Numbered from the stretch's first letter, positions 35,418 to 46,681 are shown. The stretch is DNA of 64,000 bases from Oncomelania hupensis (GCA_036898135.1 CM072515.1:23788700-23852699), one strand, 5' to 3'. Program-made: numbers and translations. Notes: generated by a model from the letters alone, not told the origin.

Positions 35418-36060
35418 GTACAGCTAATATAAAATTTGGTTATTTATTTATATATTGGTGATATTGTCCCATTGTGAATTGTTGATCCTTTTTGAAAAAC
35501 AGAAGTAATAACTAAGCAAACTGGACATAGGTAAAGGTAACATAATTTAAATGAAAAAATTTCAATAGAGGTTTAATTTTTGACGACGGCAATGATGAGG
35601 TTGATGATTATTCTTGTTCACAATCTGAGAAAGTTCAACTAGTTCATAATTGATGACACCCCCACAATTCCCCCCTTTCTCCTCCCAAAATAAATCCAGA
35701 TTTTTGCAAATCTGCGAGATGAGTCCTATTTATTTAAAAAAAAATTAGAACATTTAAAAAAATGTGTCCATCAGTCTGACTGTTCACTCTCTGTGAAAAA
35801 CTTGCAAGTGGATTAACTTTTAATGACCGATAGTTGTTTTCAAGAATCCTTGTGCTGAATCCCATAAGGTTTTGCCAAAAAGGGTATGTCTATCCAAAAA
35901 ATCACAACTTCTGTATTTTTCAATGGATTTGTTTGAATTTTTTAAATGGAAGTTTAAATTGATTACCGTTTACACGTATTTTGTGTTTGAAGATTTTGGT
36001 GCATGCTTTACCTGTTTAAAAAAATCTTATTAGTTGTTAATTACAGGTAGTACAAGTGAA

Positions 36061-37336
36061 TTAACTCATTGAAATCGCAGGATTTTAGACTATTTTTAAA
36101 AAATCACACCAAATATACTAGACAACATAGAAACATAAAATAAATTACAAATGAAAGTTTAAAGTATGTATTTTTAATTTCACTTACCACCGATCTGCTA
36201 TAATCCTCCAGAAAAAAGATATTTTGCACCAAAAACACATCACTTTTGCAACAACAAAAATTTGTTAAGAAGCACAATACCTATATGTTGCACCCATGTT
36301 TGTTATGAAAATATTTGATTCTCTTGTTTTTATGATGTAAAACCACTGTAGAAATGAATTTTACACAAAAATAATCATGAAAGCACAATCTGAAGAGGCA
36401 TTTGTCACATAACTATTAATTAACTCTTAGCGTCCTATAACGCGGTAATGCGCGCCTCGCCCGTAATCCTGAAGCGCGGTAATGCGTGCCTCGTTAGTGC
36501 ACCTTTTAGTCATTAAATCACAGGAAATAGGAACTCTCCAGTGCGTGAGAGAAGGTTTAGTCAACTTCCGGAAAGGTTCACGCATGTTTTCCGCTATCGT
36601 TTTCGCAAGTTTGACATGGTTTTGTGTACTTTTTTAACGATTTTGTTTAAGGTTTGAGTTTGCGAAATTTTCCGCCATGATGGCAGGGGATAGCTCCGAC
36701 AGTAATAGCGAGTTTGGTAACCTTATCAATGAGCTTATTGCTGAAAGAGCACAAGGACTTGGTGTAGACAACTAGAGTGAGTTTTTTTGTCTGTGTTGAC
36801 TGTGCACACATTCACATGCACTCCACTCTGTCTTGTTGTTGTTTTATTAACATAGTCCATAAAATGCCTGTAATTATGAATTAATTACAAGATTCCAACA
36901 GGTAAAAATAGTACTAAAGTCAAAATGGTTCTTTGGGTACATAGAATAACCATTTTGTAAAAATATCCTAAAATATGAAGTCAATGTGACAATAAATAAA
37001 TTTTTTGCATTTTTTTCAAATTCATAACCCAATTTATTGCAATAAACTTGAAATCCTTACAGGATATAGGCGCAAATGTACAGAAAACTGTATAGGACGC
37101 TAAGAGTTAATATTGTAAAACAAAATTTTCCGAACAAAACTGGAGCCTTAGAGAAAAATAAAATAAAATAAAAATAATATCTTTGTCAAAAATATGGTCA
37201 AAGGGAAGCAATCTACTCTAAAAAGACCCCTTTCAAGTATGTGTATTGCTTACTTCGCTTGGTACTAATTTTCTGTTATACAAAAAAATCTAAACACTGA
37301 TGTAATACGTAATACGGCACGACTTCAATGAGTTAA
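36061..37336. mobile_element. Middle TTAA piggyBac-like MITE
   Basis: The left end is TTAACTCATTGAAATCGCAGG; the right end in reverse complement is TTAACTCATTGAAGTCGTGCC. It is nested in the element 35813-38489 and itself interrupted by 36420-37110. No transposase frame. Confidence 0.65.
36420..37110 (+). mobile_element. Inner TTAA piggyBac-like MITE, copy 1
   Basis: It has perfect 16-bp TIRs, CTCTTAGCGTCCTATA and its complement, directly inside TTAA. A short frame reads MMAGDSSDSNSEFGNLINEL then ERAQGLGVDN and stops (36677 onwards). This matches the start seen in copy 2 (48315-49003) and looks like a truncated acidic transposase N-terminus. Confidence 0.8.
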
Positions 37337-39365
37337 GGAGAAAAAGCAAAAGAAAAAAGGTGTTAATTATAATACTGTGTGGTAGCATGTGTGTTATGAA
37401 AAGTAGAATGAGTGCAGTACAATATTCATGCACTTTCACTCATCTGTTTACTGGTACTGCTCTTTATTTAGCAGGTAAGTAACCCAGGTGATAACTCAAT
37501 GCACAACACTATACTACAACCACAGTTTATTGCCACATGTTACTGCAATGAACTTATTGTTTATGACTGGAAATAAACTACACAACTACTTGTCACAGCT
37601 CACATAACTGCTTGCTCACATGCAAGCGTATTGTTGACAAAAATTACAGATTTTTTTCATAAGTGAGTTGCTTTAGCTAATTCTGGAACTGGTGAAAGGA
37701 TGCAAAAAACCTCTATAATATCTAAAAGATTGTTTTATACTGTGATAACCTATTATTTGTTGCTATATTGCAACTTTTTTTTAAATTATATAAGTGTTAT
37801 TTCCTCCACCAAAGTTTCCAAGTCCCTGTCTCCTTTTTGCCTTGCATAGCATGTTGTTTCTTCCTTCAATTTGACAAACATAACAAATCAACAGATATTA
37901 ATTCAGTAAACAACTGTATAAAATAGTCTAATGGCTGGGCATCAACATCAAGTGGTTTCTGTGGCCCAAAGCTTTCTTTGAAGTTTTATATTTTCAAATA
38001 ACTTACCACATCAGTTTATTCAGTATTGGAGTCGAGGTTAGTTTATGAATTGGTCAGAAAATTACCTTCAGTATCTGACCTAAACTTGCTGAGATAATTG
38101 GTATGAACAGACAAAAAAAGATCACTCTGGTCTGAGTCAATACAAAGTTGTTTGAGTGTTTCTGCATTGAAATTGGCCTCAAAACCATAAAAGATCGATC
38201 ACTATCTGAATCAGAGTCCGCCATTTTCGATAACCTGTCAAGAGGAACAAAGTCCATATAAAAAAACAAGGTAGAAAAAATACTAAATCACTGTCATATA
38301 AACTCCGATAAAAATCATGTTGCTACAGCAGACGTTGCCGGAACTAGACCAAACGTTGTTTTCACCCTAGAGAACTGTGCTTTTCTGTTATGTTCCTTCT
38401 ACTGCAGTGCTCTGTGTAGCAGTGATTTCAAACGGTATGGGATTGTGACAAACAAGTGGAACGGAGTGGTATGGGTCATTATAAGTTAATATATTAGAAC
38501 CTATTTCAACTATCACTAGCAAACTTGGTAAGACCTCCTACATGATCAGTTAATGAATGACTTCACTTCAAGGTCTTTTTCACAAAATTTCCTCCTTTTT
38601 TGTTTAGGTTATTAATATTGAACTTATGATTCTTTGATGCATGATAGATATTAATGAGACACACTTGCTATACAAATTTGGTCAACCTCACTCCAAGGTC
38701 CAAAGCCGGTTAGTATAGGTAATTTGATGTGACTTTGACTATATGAAATATGAAGTCCATACTTGTTGTATTTAGAGATGATAGCTTGATCTTTCATATA
38801 TGTTCAGTTTTTGCGTTGATCTTGAAGGTCAAGATTATTTTAAGCCTTGCAAAAACATTTTTAAAAAATAGATTGCCTTACAGTGGAATGGTTGTTCATT
38901 TAATTAACCCATAGTATGCAACAACATTAGGTTATTTGATCAGACATGCATAAAACGATCATGTGAGGGCCAAGGTCATCTTAAGGTCAAGGTCAAGGTC
39001 ATTTCAAGGTCACCTTTTTGTGTGCATAATACAACTTTTGCTGTAGTACATGGGTGTATTTGGAGCCGGGGTTCAAGGTCAGATCAAGGTCAAGAACATA
39101 AAAAGATCAATGTCAGTATTATTTTGCATTTTAAAGCCATCATTTTATTTTATTTTTTCTGGGTATTCATTGTTATGTTAAATATTGGGAGTTCTATAAT
39201 AAGCATGCGAGTCATATGGGCTTTGCCCTTCTAGTTATTAAAATTCTAGCGAGTGTCATGGTTTTTGTTTGATTAGGAATGTTGATGATAAAAACTGTTT
39301 TCTTGCATAAGTAAAACCCCAAACTGTATGCTACAAAGTAAAATGTTTAGAAACTTCTTTTACAG

Positions 39366-39476
39366 CAACAGTCATTTGAAGGTGAAGTTTCCCAGATTGA
39401 TGGCCCAACACCAAAGAACACGCACGGCTTCAAAGTCACACAGCAGAAGTTGCAGGACGCAAAGGCTCTGCACAAG
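39366..39476 (+). CDS. REV3L: REV3L exon, 'IDGPTPKNTHGFK'
   Basis: It encodes QIDGPTPKNTHGFKVTQQKL then QDAKALHK, which matches 'EIDGP...NTYGFKVSIQNLQEAKALHE' at the entry to the exonuclease-like domain. Acceptor TTACAG (ends 39365), donor GTACAA (39477), phase 0. Confidence 0.93.
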
Positions 39477-39689
39477 GTACAAACTTGTCTCTTGTTGCTC
39501 TGTGGCTTTATATATTTTAAATAATTAGCGTAGGACTTTGTTTTATAATATTAAAGAGGAAGAAAGGGTTAAAGGTAATGTGGACCAGTCAGTAAAGGTG
39601 TTTGACTGACCCTAAGATTGTCTGCAAGTGGTGACTATTTGTGCATACTTGGCGCAAAGATTGTGAGTGTCGATTGTTTTTGTTGGCAG

Positions 39690-40117
39690 CATCAGTACCT
39701 GACAGTACTGAGCATGGAGCTGCATGTGGACAGCCGTGGTGACCTCATGCCTGACCCAGAAGTTGATGCTATCCGCATGATCTTCTACTCAATTTTTGAT
39801 GACATTCCCCCAGAAAAAGGCAGACGGAACATCACAGGTGCTGTAGTTCTGGAGCCTTCTGGCCCAGCAGCTGCCTCTGCCGTCACGTCTTCACCCTTGC
39901 CTAAGAAGGGTCGGGGGTCTGGTAAAGGAAGAGGCAGAGTTTCAAGCCCGAGATCATCAACCTCTGCAGCCTCACCAAGTTCTTCCCCGGTTGCTACGCA
40001 GGATGAGAAAGGGAAGAGCAGACTGCTTGACAAGTGTGGCCTAATGGAAGACCTGGATGTCATTTACGTGGAGTCTGAATTGGAGCTGCTCACACAGTTT
40101 ACCCAGCTGGTCAACAA
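39690..40117 (+). CDS. REV3L: REV3L exon, exonuclease-like domain (inactive)
   Basis: It encodes LTVLSMELHVDSRGDLMPDP and EVDAIRMIFYSIFDD, then a basic Gly/Arg/Ser insert (KKGRGSGKGRGRVSSPRSS), and ends VIYVESELELLTQFTQLVNK. The first block corresponds to the exonuclease I region but lacks the D-x-E pair of proofreading polymerases, as in other polymerase zeta subunits. The donor is GTGAGT at 40118, needed for phase 2 into the next exon. Confidence 0.92.
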
Positions 40118-40679
40118 GTGAGTGGGTTTTGTGTTTTTTTCAAAGCAAAGCCACAGTCTAGCACCTTGAACAGAAGCCCTTATAGCCAGGGAAATTGGCT
40201 GTACAAAAAAACGGTTCTGTTCATCCAATTTGTGGTTCTTGTTAACTTTTGAATACCCCACCCCACAGCTTTCATATAATATGCAAGAAACTTCTACAAT
40301 TTCTTGTATAGATTTGTATCTGAAGATTGATTATGCCAAAGTACTTAGTAAAATTAATTCATTTGGCATTTGAAGGTCAGTGGGTGTAAAAAAAAAGAGA
40401 AGAAGATGCACATGTTACAGAAAAATACAGCATCTGTTGTAAACTACCAAATGTTCTGTCATTATGCCGTAGGTCAGAGAAAGTGCTTTATTTGATGGTA
40501 CAATCATTTAACAGTATTTTGGTGTTAGGAGAAAAACAACTTTGCTTTTTAAAGTTTTTAATACATTTGATTGGTATGCAGCATTGTCTATATTTTTAAG
40601 CGCAGCAACATCTTGAATCACTGTGTAAAAGTGATAAAATGTACATCTAACTACTATTACTTTGTTTGCCTTTGATCAG

Positions 40680-40914
40680 ACTAGATCCAGACATTTTGGT
40701 GGGGTTTGAGATACAGCAGCTGTCTTGGGGTTACCTTCTGCAGCGCGCGGCCCATCTGAGCATCAACCTGTGCTCCCAGATCTCGCGCATCCATGCTTCT
40801 AAGCAGGGAAACCGCTTCAATGCCAACACTGACGAGTGGGGAGCAGACCACTCATCAGAAATCCATGTTGAGGGCCGCATCGTGCTGAACTTGTGGAGGG
40901 TGCTTAAGCATGAG
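40680..40914 (+). CDS. REV3L: REV3L exon, 'DPDILVGFEIQ'
   Basis: It encodes LDPDILVGFEIQQLSWGYLL, QRAAHLSINLCSQISR and GRIVLNLWRVLKHE, the conserved exo-like II region. Acceptor GATCAG (ends 40679), donor GTGAGG (40915), phase 0 out. Confidence 0.95.
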
Positions 40915-41222
40915 GTGAGGGAAAGTATACACAAGTCTACTAATTTGGTTTAGAAATATATAATTTATGCTGGTAGCACTTGTGTGTATGTGTATATGTG
41001 TGTGTGTTTCTGTTGTGATTAAAGGAATGGGAGAGGTGAGGATGATGAGCATTGCCTACACAAAATTGGATGCATTTTTAATATTGGTCCTAAAACCTTG
41101 TCAAGGTTTTGGTCCTTTCATAAAAACGAAGTGAAAAAAAGATAAGGTAACAAGAAAACCAGTTTGTGTTTGCTTTGTGTTGTTTGACTCTGTATAGAAA
41201 TTCTGTTTTTGCTCATGTTTAG

Positions 41223-41483
41223 GTGACATTGAACGTCTACAGCTATGAGAACTGTGCCTATCACATCCTCCACCGCCGGGTCCCAAACTACACTTTCCGT
41301 AGCCTGACGTCATGGTACAGTCACCGCACTCATCTGCACCGGTGGCGAGTGATCCAGCATTATGTGGAGAGAGTGAGCGGTGAACTGGCCATTCTTGACC
41401 AGTTGGACATCATCGGCAAAACCAGCGAGTTTGCCCGGGTCTTCGGCATTGAGTTTTATGATGTCCTGACTAGAGGATCGCAG
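41223..41483 (+). CDS. REV3L: REV3L exon, exo-like to palm
   Basis: It encodes VTLNVYSYENCAYHILHRR through LDQLDIIGKTSEFARVFGI and DVLTRGSQ. The QLDLIGKTSE.AR.FGI.F block is diagnostic of REV3L. Acceptor TTTAG (ends 41222), donor GTACC (41484), phase 0 both sides. Confidence 0.96.
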
Positions 41484-41851
41484 GTACCTTACTACATTGT
41501 CGGTGCAACCAAAAAAAAACAAAAAAAAAACTTTAAAAAAAATTTATTTAGCTGAATTGGCATTTCTAAGATAGTAAGATCTTTGAACTTGTATATTTTA
41601 TTTGGAAGTTTGAAAGATGTTCAAATGTAGGCTATTACCTGATGTCTGGATTGCACAGAAGAAGGTATAGATATTGAAGTATGGCAGCTGTGTTGGGGCT
41701 TTAGAAGGAATTGCATTAATTTTTATTTTTATTTATTTTTATTTTTATTTATTTTTTACTGTAGTAAAAGAGTTAAAGATTTAGAATGCCTACATCATGA
41801 GAATAGAAGACATAATATTGAGTGAAGCTTCTGTTCTTCTCTCCTTAACAG

Positions 41852-42102
41852 TATCGGGTGGAGTCGATGATGCTGAGAATAGCCAAGCCTCTGAACTTTA
41901 TCGCAGTGACTCCAAGTGTACAGCAGCGGGCCAGACAAAAAGCAGCCGAGTGCATTCAGCTGGTCCTGGAGCCCCAGTCCCGCTTCTACACAGACCCAGT
42001 GGTAGTGCTGGACTTCCAGTCGCTGTACCCGTCCATCATGATTGCCTACAACTACTGCTTCTCTACCTGTCTGGGACGACTGGACCATCTAGCCAAAGCA
42101 CA
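41852..42102 (+). CDS. REV3L: REV3L exon, polymerase motif A
   Basis: It encodes YRVESMMLRIAKPLNFIAVT, then VVVLDFQSLYPSIM with the motif A aspartate at 42011-42013 (DFQSLYPSI), followed by YNYCFSTCLGRL. This aspartate is one of the two metal ligands of B-family polymerases. Acceptor TTAACAG (ends 41851), donor GTATGT (42103), phase 2 out. Confidence 0.97.
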
Positions 42103-42489
42103 GTATGTTTGCTCAGTAGCATTATGATTTGGTGATGGCACTGTTTAAATCCTGTTTTGTAACTACACAGAATATCTATTAGTTTATTACACTTCTTGTT
42201 TGTAACTATTCAGAAGTCTGTTAATATATTGTGGTTCCTATTTGTGAACTACAGTTTATCCTCTTATTTATTATTTTGCAGCTGCTTGCCAACTGATACA
42301 TGTTTTTTATTCTCTTGGCTTATAATGACTATGAAATTGTGGTTTTTTTTGTGTTGGTGATTTACTTTTATGTGGAGTAGATCTTGTGACTTGTTCTATC
42401 GGTAGCAAATTTATGATGATTTGATAAGTACCCTCTTCTCTTTTCACACACTCCACATTAAAAACAAAAATGGTGATGTTGTGTTACAG

Positions 42490-42547
42490 TGAAGGTTCTT
42501 TTGAGTTTGGCTGTACATCTCTCAGCATATCTCCAGATACATTGAAG
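42490..42547 (+). CDS. REV3L: REV3L exon, 'FEFGCTSLSISPD'
   Basis: It encodes EGSFEFGCTSLSISPDTLK, matching vertebrate 'DEFKFGCTSLRVPPDLL'. Acceptor TTACAG (ends 42489), donor GTATGT (42548), phase 2 in, 0 out. Confidence 0.94.
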
Positions 42548-42766
42548 GTATGTACCCTCGCTTTGTTTAGTCCTCGGTGGTGGATTTGCTTTGGCAAGCT
42601 TGCAGTATGATTGTTTAGTATTTGATTGGATAAATATTATGATACATGTACAAATATGATTAAAGCAATGTATTTTCTTCACAGTATTTTCTTTTTATGC
42701 TGTAACGGCGTGTTTTATTTCTTCAAATGTTAAGGAGTAAATATTTTTTTAACCTTAACATTCCAG

Positions 42767-42846
42767 AAACTGCGGAAGCATGTGACAGTCTCTCCAAATG
42801 GGTGTGTGTTCGTGAAATCCAAAGTACGCAAGGGGGTCCTTTCAAT
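42767..42846 (+). CDS. REV3L: REV3L exon, 'VTVSPNG'
   Basis: It encodes LRKHVTVSPNGCVFVKSKVR and KGVLS, matching 'VRHDITVSPNGVAFVKPSVRKGVLP'. Acceptor TTCCAG (ends 42766), donor GTGAGT (42847), phase 2 out. The following intron carries a large insertion. Confidence 0.95.
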
Positions 42847-42870
42847 GTGAGTTATAATTATTTTATTAAA

Positions 42871-42871
42871 C

Positions 42872-42907
<36 letters not shown>
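42871..42907. repeat. (TTA)n microsatellite, left half
   Basis: TTA trinucleotides run up to the left end of the DIRS-like element. The matching ATT run at about 45355-45402 lies just beyond its right end, suggesting one microsatellite split by insertion. Confidence 0.85.
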
Positions 42908-42909
<2 letters not shown>

Positions 42910-42912
42910 TTC

Positions 42913-45328
42913 ACATACTGCCCATGATTCAACATGTGCAACAATTCTATTGTGGCTTAGTAACCTCCCTCATAACGGAAGTTATAATTTAAAAAAAATG
43001 AGAGTTTAAGTCTTCTTCTGCGCCGGGGTCTACGGTACTTGTTTCTTCTAGCAGTTGCGCTAGTTCTCGTTCGACTTCCAGTGCTAAGCCCCATAAGATG
43101 TCACCCGCTGTGGTGGTTTCGGAGCCTCTTGTGCCTCGTGCTCTACTGCCTGGGCCTCCTTTATTAGCTGTGAGCTTTCCAGACGGGTGTGAGCTTTTGG
43201 TTCTGGTGTCCCAGCCCTCGCCAAGCGGTCCCAATGCCAGTGCTCAGTGCTAGAGAGATTATGCGACTGGTGGAGCTGGTTCGAGGCCTGTTTCCTAATC
43301 ATCTTCTGGCCAGCTGCCGGAACTCAGGTATGCCCTAGTCTCGCGGATCAGGGGGATTTGGACTGGAAACGGGAGAGTGACCCTTCCGAGTTCTCTTCTT
43401 GCAGTCATTGTTAGAGCGTTTGTGTCTCTCGTGTTACTCCGACCCATGTTGAGGGAATCCATCTCTTGGCGTTAGAAGAAGTGGCAACCCTTCGTGCACT
43501 GCTAAAAGCATTGGGTCTGGTTGTTTCTGGAGGAGCAGTTTCCGGTATGGGCTTGCTGGCTAACCTCACTTCCGGTACTGCAATGACTTCCCTCGGTCAA
43601 CTTCTGATCCTTTCCTCTTCCGGCCCCAGAAGAGGTTTGGAATTCCCAAAGTACAGGGTGGCAGGCTGCATACTTTTCATTGCTGACTTGGGAATACCCA
43701 CAACCTTCCGCTCCCTCTTCCATTTCAATGACTGTCAAAGCTATTTTAGGTTTTTAAACGGCGCCATTGCGTTCCTTGGAGAGTTCCTCCAACGCCGCTG
43801 CTTTGCTAGGGGCTTTGTCACCTGCTCTTTTCATCAGAGATGATTATTTCAGGGATATCTCGCCTAAGACAGTGCATATCATTTTTGGTGCCATCAACTT
43901 GGCAGTCTTTGCTTGTAGAGCGCAGGCTTCTTCCTATGTGAACTCGCTGTTGGTCCAGTGTGATGCAATACTAGAAGCAGCTCCTCACATTCCCCCGCAT
44001 TTGGCTTCTTCCCTTCGGGCAGGACCAATTGTGGAGGGCTCCCTCTTTGGCACTTGCGTGCGAACTGTGGTACAAGAGGAAGTCTGAGAGAGCAAAATGT
44101 GATACGTTTACTTTTCTGGCTCAGAACTTCAACCCAGGGCTGTTTAAGCTTCGTGCTCTCACAGCAAGGCTCAGCGAGGCTTCTCGCTGCCATTCCTATC
44201 ATGGCAGGAGAGGCTATGGCACTCCATCTACTCGGGGTCGGGATAGAGGAGGACTTTGTGACTTTTTCCGACCCGCCACCCCCCAGCTACAGGTTTCCTG
44301 CAAGTAGGAGGTCTGGCATCAAGACTCCTTGCTTGGTTGGATCTGCCTGCCGTGAGCGGCTGGGTGGAAAAGGTGGTGCGGTTGGGATTCAAGCTGCAAA
44401 AACCTCCTGGTCCAGGTCTAAGGTTGGATGATGCCTTCGAGATCGATGGCTCTCTGTCTTTGAAGTTCCTCCCAGAGTTCCTAGCAAAGAATCACATTCC
44501 TGGTCACATTGGTTTCCATTCAGCCCCTCGCTATCATTTTGCCCTCGAATGACCCCGACATAGTTAATTGCCCTGTCGGAGCATTGCGCGAATACCTTAA
44601 GCGCACTAAAGCTTACCTGCAAAGAGAAGATTATTTATCTCTCTCAACCCTGAGTACTTGAGGGATATAGCCAAACCAACGTTGGCCATGTGGCTTACTA
44701 AGGTCATTATTGGAGCATAAAATGGCTTCTGAGGAAGCAAGAAAGGAGGAGGGGGATGAACGTTATGCTTCTGTCTGCATCCAGAGAATCCATTGAGATT
44801 AGGGCTTGGGCTGTCTCTGACATTAGATTAGTCCAAATGGAAGCTTTATAGGAGGCCGCATTTTGGCGATCTTCTAACGTGTTTATGAGTCCTTCCCTGA
44901 GGGACACTCATCGGACTTGTAAGGACGGCTTATTTGGAGTGTTATCAGTGGTGGTGGCACAACATACGATGTCATAGTCTTCCATATAAATGGGTGAGTG
45001 CTTCCCTCCTTCCTTGTTGTGCTATTCTGCACATATTGGTCACTAAGTAAAATTAATATTCAAATTTTATCTCTAAATTTATTATGAATAAGCATACTCT
45101 AATTTCCCTCCCTCCATCCCCGCTTAAAGCCATTTAAGATATGATCTATCAGTGCTGGCTGTGAGTTGTTAGTGGCTAGTGTGCATGCTTGGCACGGAAT
45201 AGCATGAATAGCGACATGAAAGGGAAGCCACTGTGTGTTTTTTTTGTGTTTTATTGTAACCTCATTATAAGGGCAGTTACTACGCAACGATAGAATTGTT
45301 GCACATGTGGAGTCATGGTAAGTATACT
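42913..45328 (+). mobile_element. DIRS-like retroelement remnant with inverted terminal repeats
   Basis: The two ends are inverted copies of each other: CATACTGCCCATGATTCAAC then ATGTGCAACAATTCTAT...AGTAAC at 42913-42975, and the complementary GTTACTACGC...ATAGAATTGTTGCACATGT...CATGGTAAGTATAC at 45265-45328. In between, frames on the + strand (about 43466-44087 and 44029-44552) are GC-richer than the intron. They resemble the capsid-like ORF1 and start of RT of DIRS elements (YVNSLLVQCDAILEAAPHIP; LPAVSGWVEKVVRLGFKLQ). Frames are broken, and no RT active site or tyrosine recombinase remains. At 2.4 kb it is internally deleted. The family call rests on faint similarity plus the inverted termini. 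Confidence 0.5.
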
Positions 45329-45353
45329 TATTAATAATAAATTTAGAAATAAC

Positions 45354-45402
<49 letters not shown>

Positions 45403-45535
45403 GATATTCACATTTGAAAGACAGCCAAAATCTAATGTGACAAGTTCTGTTGATTAAACATTTAAAGTATTTGAAAACAGGATGTTTCGTGGAAAGAAAG
45501 ACGATTTTGATTTTCCTATTTTTGTGTGTTGTAAG

Positions 45536-45605
45536 GATGGTGGAGGAGATCCTGAAGACTCGTCTGATGGTGAAAAAATCCATGAAAGATTACAAGGATG
45601 ACAAG
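45536..45605 (+). CDS. REV3L: REV3L exon, 'MVEEILKTRLMVK'
   Basis: It encodes MVEEILKTRLMVKKSMKDYK, matching 'RMLEEILKTRFMVKQSMKAYK' in the fingers region. The acceptor is the TTGTAAG ending at 45535; donor GTTAGG (45606); phase 2 in, 0 out. Confidence 0.95.
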
Positions 45606-45936
45606 GTTAGGGGTGAAATGAAAGAACGTGCCCATGCATACAGCAAGCAAGAGCCAACACAAAACATACCATGCCCATACAATCTTCTGATGGCCTTACA
45701 TTTCATTATACTTATAATGAAGCAAGTGAATTGCATCACCTTTATAGCAAAAGCAAGTGATCTTTTGATAAAATCTGCTTTTAAAAAAATCCAATGTTAT
45801 GCACATTGTGCCTTCATATTAACAACCACATGAAGTTTTGTGATTGTAGAAATCTCTCGCCTTATAAAACATTGATAGAAAGTGATAAAACATTGATAAA
45901 AAGTGATAAAGTATTGATAGAAAGTGTTTTTTGCAG

Positions 45937-46044
45937 ACTCTCCAACGAATGTTGGACGCAAGACAGCTTGGCCTGAAGCTGATTGCCAACGTCACCTTTG
46001 GCTACACTAACGCCAGTTTTTCTGGCCGCATGCCTTGTATTGAG
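45937..46044 (+). CDS. REV3L: REV3L exon, polymerase motif B
   Basis: It encodes LQRMLDARQLGLKLIANVTF and GYTNASFSGRMPCIE. Motif B (KLIANVTFGYTNAS, 45976-46017) binds the incoming nucleotide. Acceptor TTGCAG (ends 45936), donor GTAAGT (46045), phase 0. Confidence 0.97.
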
Positions 46045-46161
46045 GTAAGTTAGCAGGTAATAAACCTTGCAATTTTGAGAAAAGACAAATCTCGAGAATT
46101 TCAAGAGAGTGGGTGGTTTCCATTATTCTGTTTGAAAGTGCAACGTTTTGCGTTTTACTAG

Positions 46162-46386
46162 GTGGCTGACAGCATTGTGAGGAAGGCACGCGAGAGTTTG
46201 GAGAGAGCCATTCATCTGGTAGAAGACACTCCTCGTTGGCGAGCCCAAGTGGTCTACGGTGATACAGACAGTCTTTTTATCAAGCTGCCTGGCCGCTCCA
46301 AAGATGAAGCCTTTGTCATTGGACAGGAGATTGCTGATACTGTCACCAGCATGTTCCCCAAGCCCATGAAGCTCAGATTTGAAAAG
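46162..46386 (+). CDS. REV3L: REV3L exon, polymerase motif C; GC splice donor
   Basis: It encodes VADSIVRKARESLERAIHLV, then VVYGDTDSLFIKL; the catalytic D-T-D is at 46261-46269. The exon must end with FEKA's FEK at 46386 to keep phase 0 with VYLPCALQTKKRY. The following intron therefore begins GCAAGT, not GT. A GT four bases downstream would shift the frame. Confidence 0.95.
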
Positions 46387-46439
46387 GCAAGTGCAATGCA
46401 TTTGCTTGGTCTTATAAAAAAAGCAAGTAGATTATTATG

Positions 46440-46570
46440 ATATATATATATATAAATTTTATTTTATTTTTTATTTTATTTTATTTATTTTTTTTTTTGG
46501 GGGGGGGGGTGGGTTTTTTTTGGGTTTTTTTGGGTGGGGGGAGGGTGGGGGGAAGAGGAGGAGGGGAAAT
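46440..46570. repeat. Low-complexity TA, T and G tracts in intron
   Basis: A TA run is followed by A/T-rich sequence, then alternating T-runs and G-runs (about 46488-46565) with several groups of three or more G. The + strand has G-quadruplex-forming potential. It lies in the GC-AG intron. Confidence 0.8.
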
Positions 46571-46681
46571 TTGATACAAACTGAAGGATTTACAACGAAT
46601 GAATTTAGGTATTACATTTGAATTTGATGGATTTTGTGGTGAAAACAATGCGGTAATGGTTGTGATTGTCTCTGCCTGCAG

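Larger units (their letters stand above)
35813..38489 (-). mobile_element. Outer TTAA piggyBac-like element (contains two more)
   Basis: The left end is TTAACTTTTAATGACCGATAG; the right end in reverse complement is TTAACTTATAATGACCCATAC. It lies exactly at the TTAA of GTGGATTAATATC, a site that is empty at 16152-16155. Near its right end a minus-strand frame begins MADSDSDSDRSFMVLRP (about 38121-38224), an acidic start similar in style to piggyBac transposase N-termini. It is otherwise decayed. Confidence 0.65.
35653..39234 (+). repeat. Second Helitron/pearl-like host repeat, split by a nested TTAA element
   Basis: The 5' part (35653-35816) matches 15950-16155 up to CTTGCAAGTGGATTAA. The 3' part resumes at 38486 (TTAATATATTAGAACC) and runs through AAGGTCAAGGTCAAGGTCA clusters to GGGCTTTGCCCTTCTAG at 39234. 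The interval between is occupied by the TTAA element 35813-38489. Confidence 0.6.

Noticed and set aside
43466..43843. 125-codon frame as a host gene
   Set aside because: It lies inside the inverted terminal repeats and belongs with the DIRS-like remnant.
46387..46392. GT donor four bases downstream (GGCAA|GT)
   Set aside because: It would leave phase 1 and shift VYLPCALQTKK out of frame; the GC donor keeps the conserved sequence.
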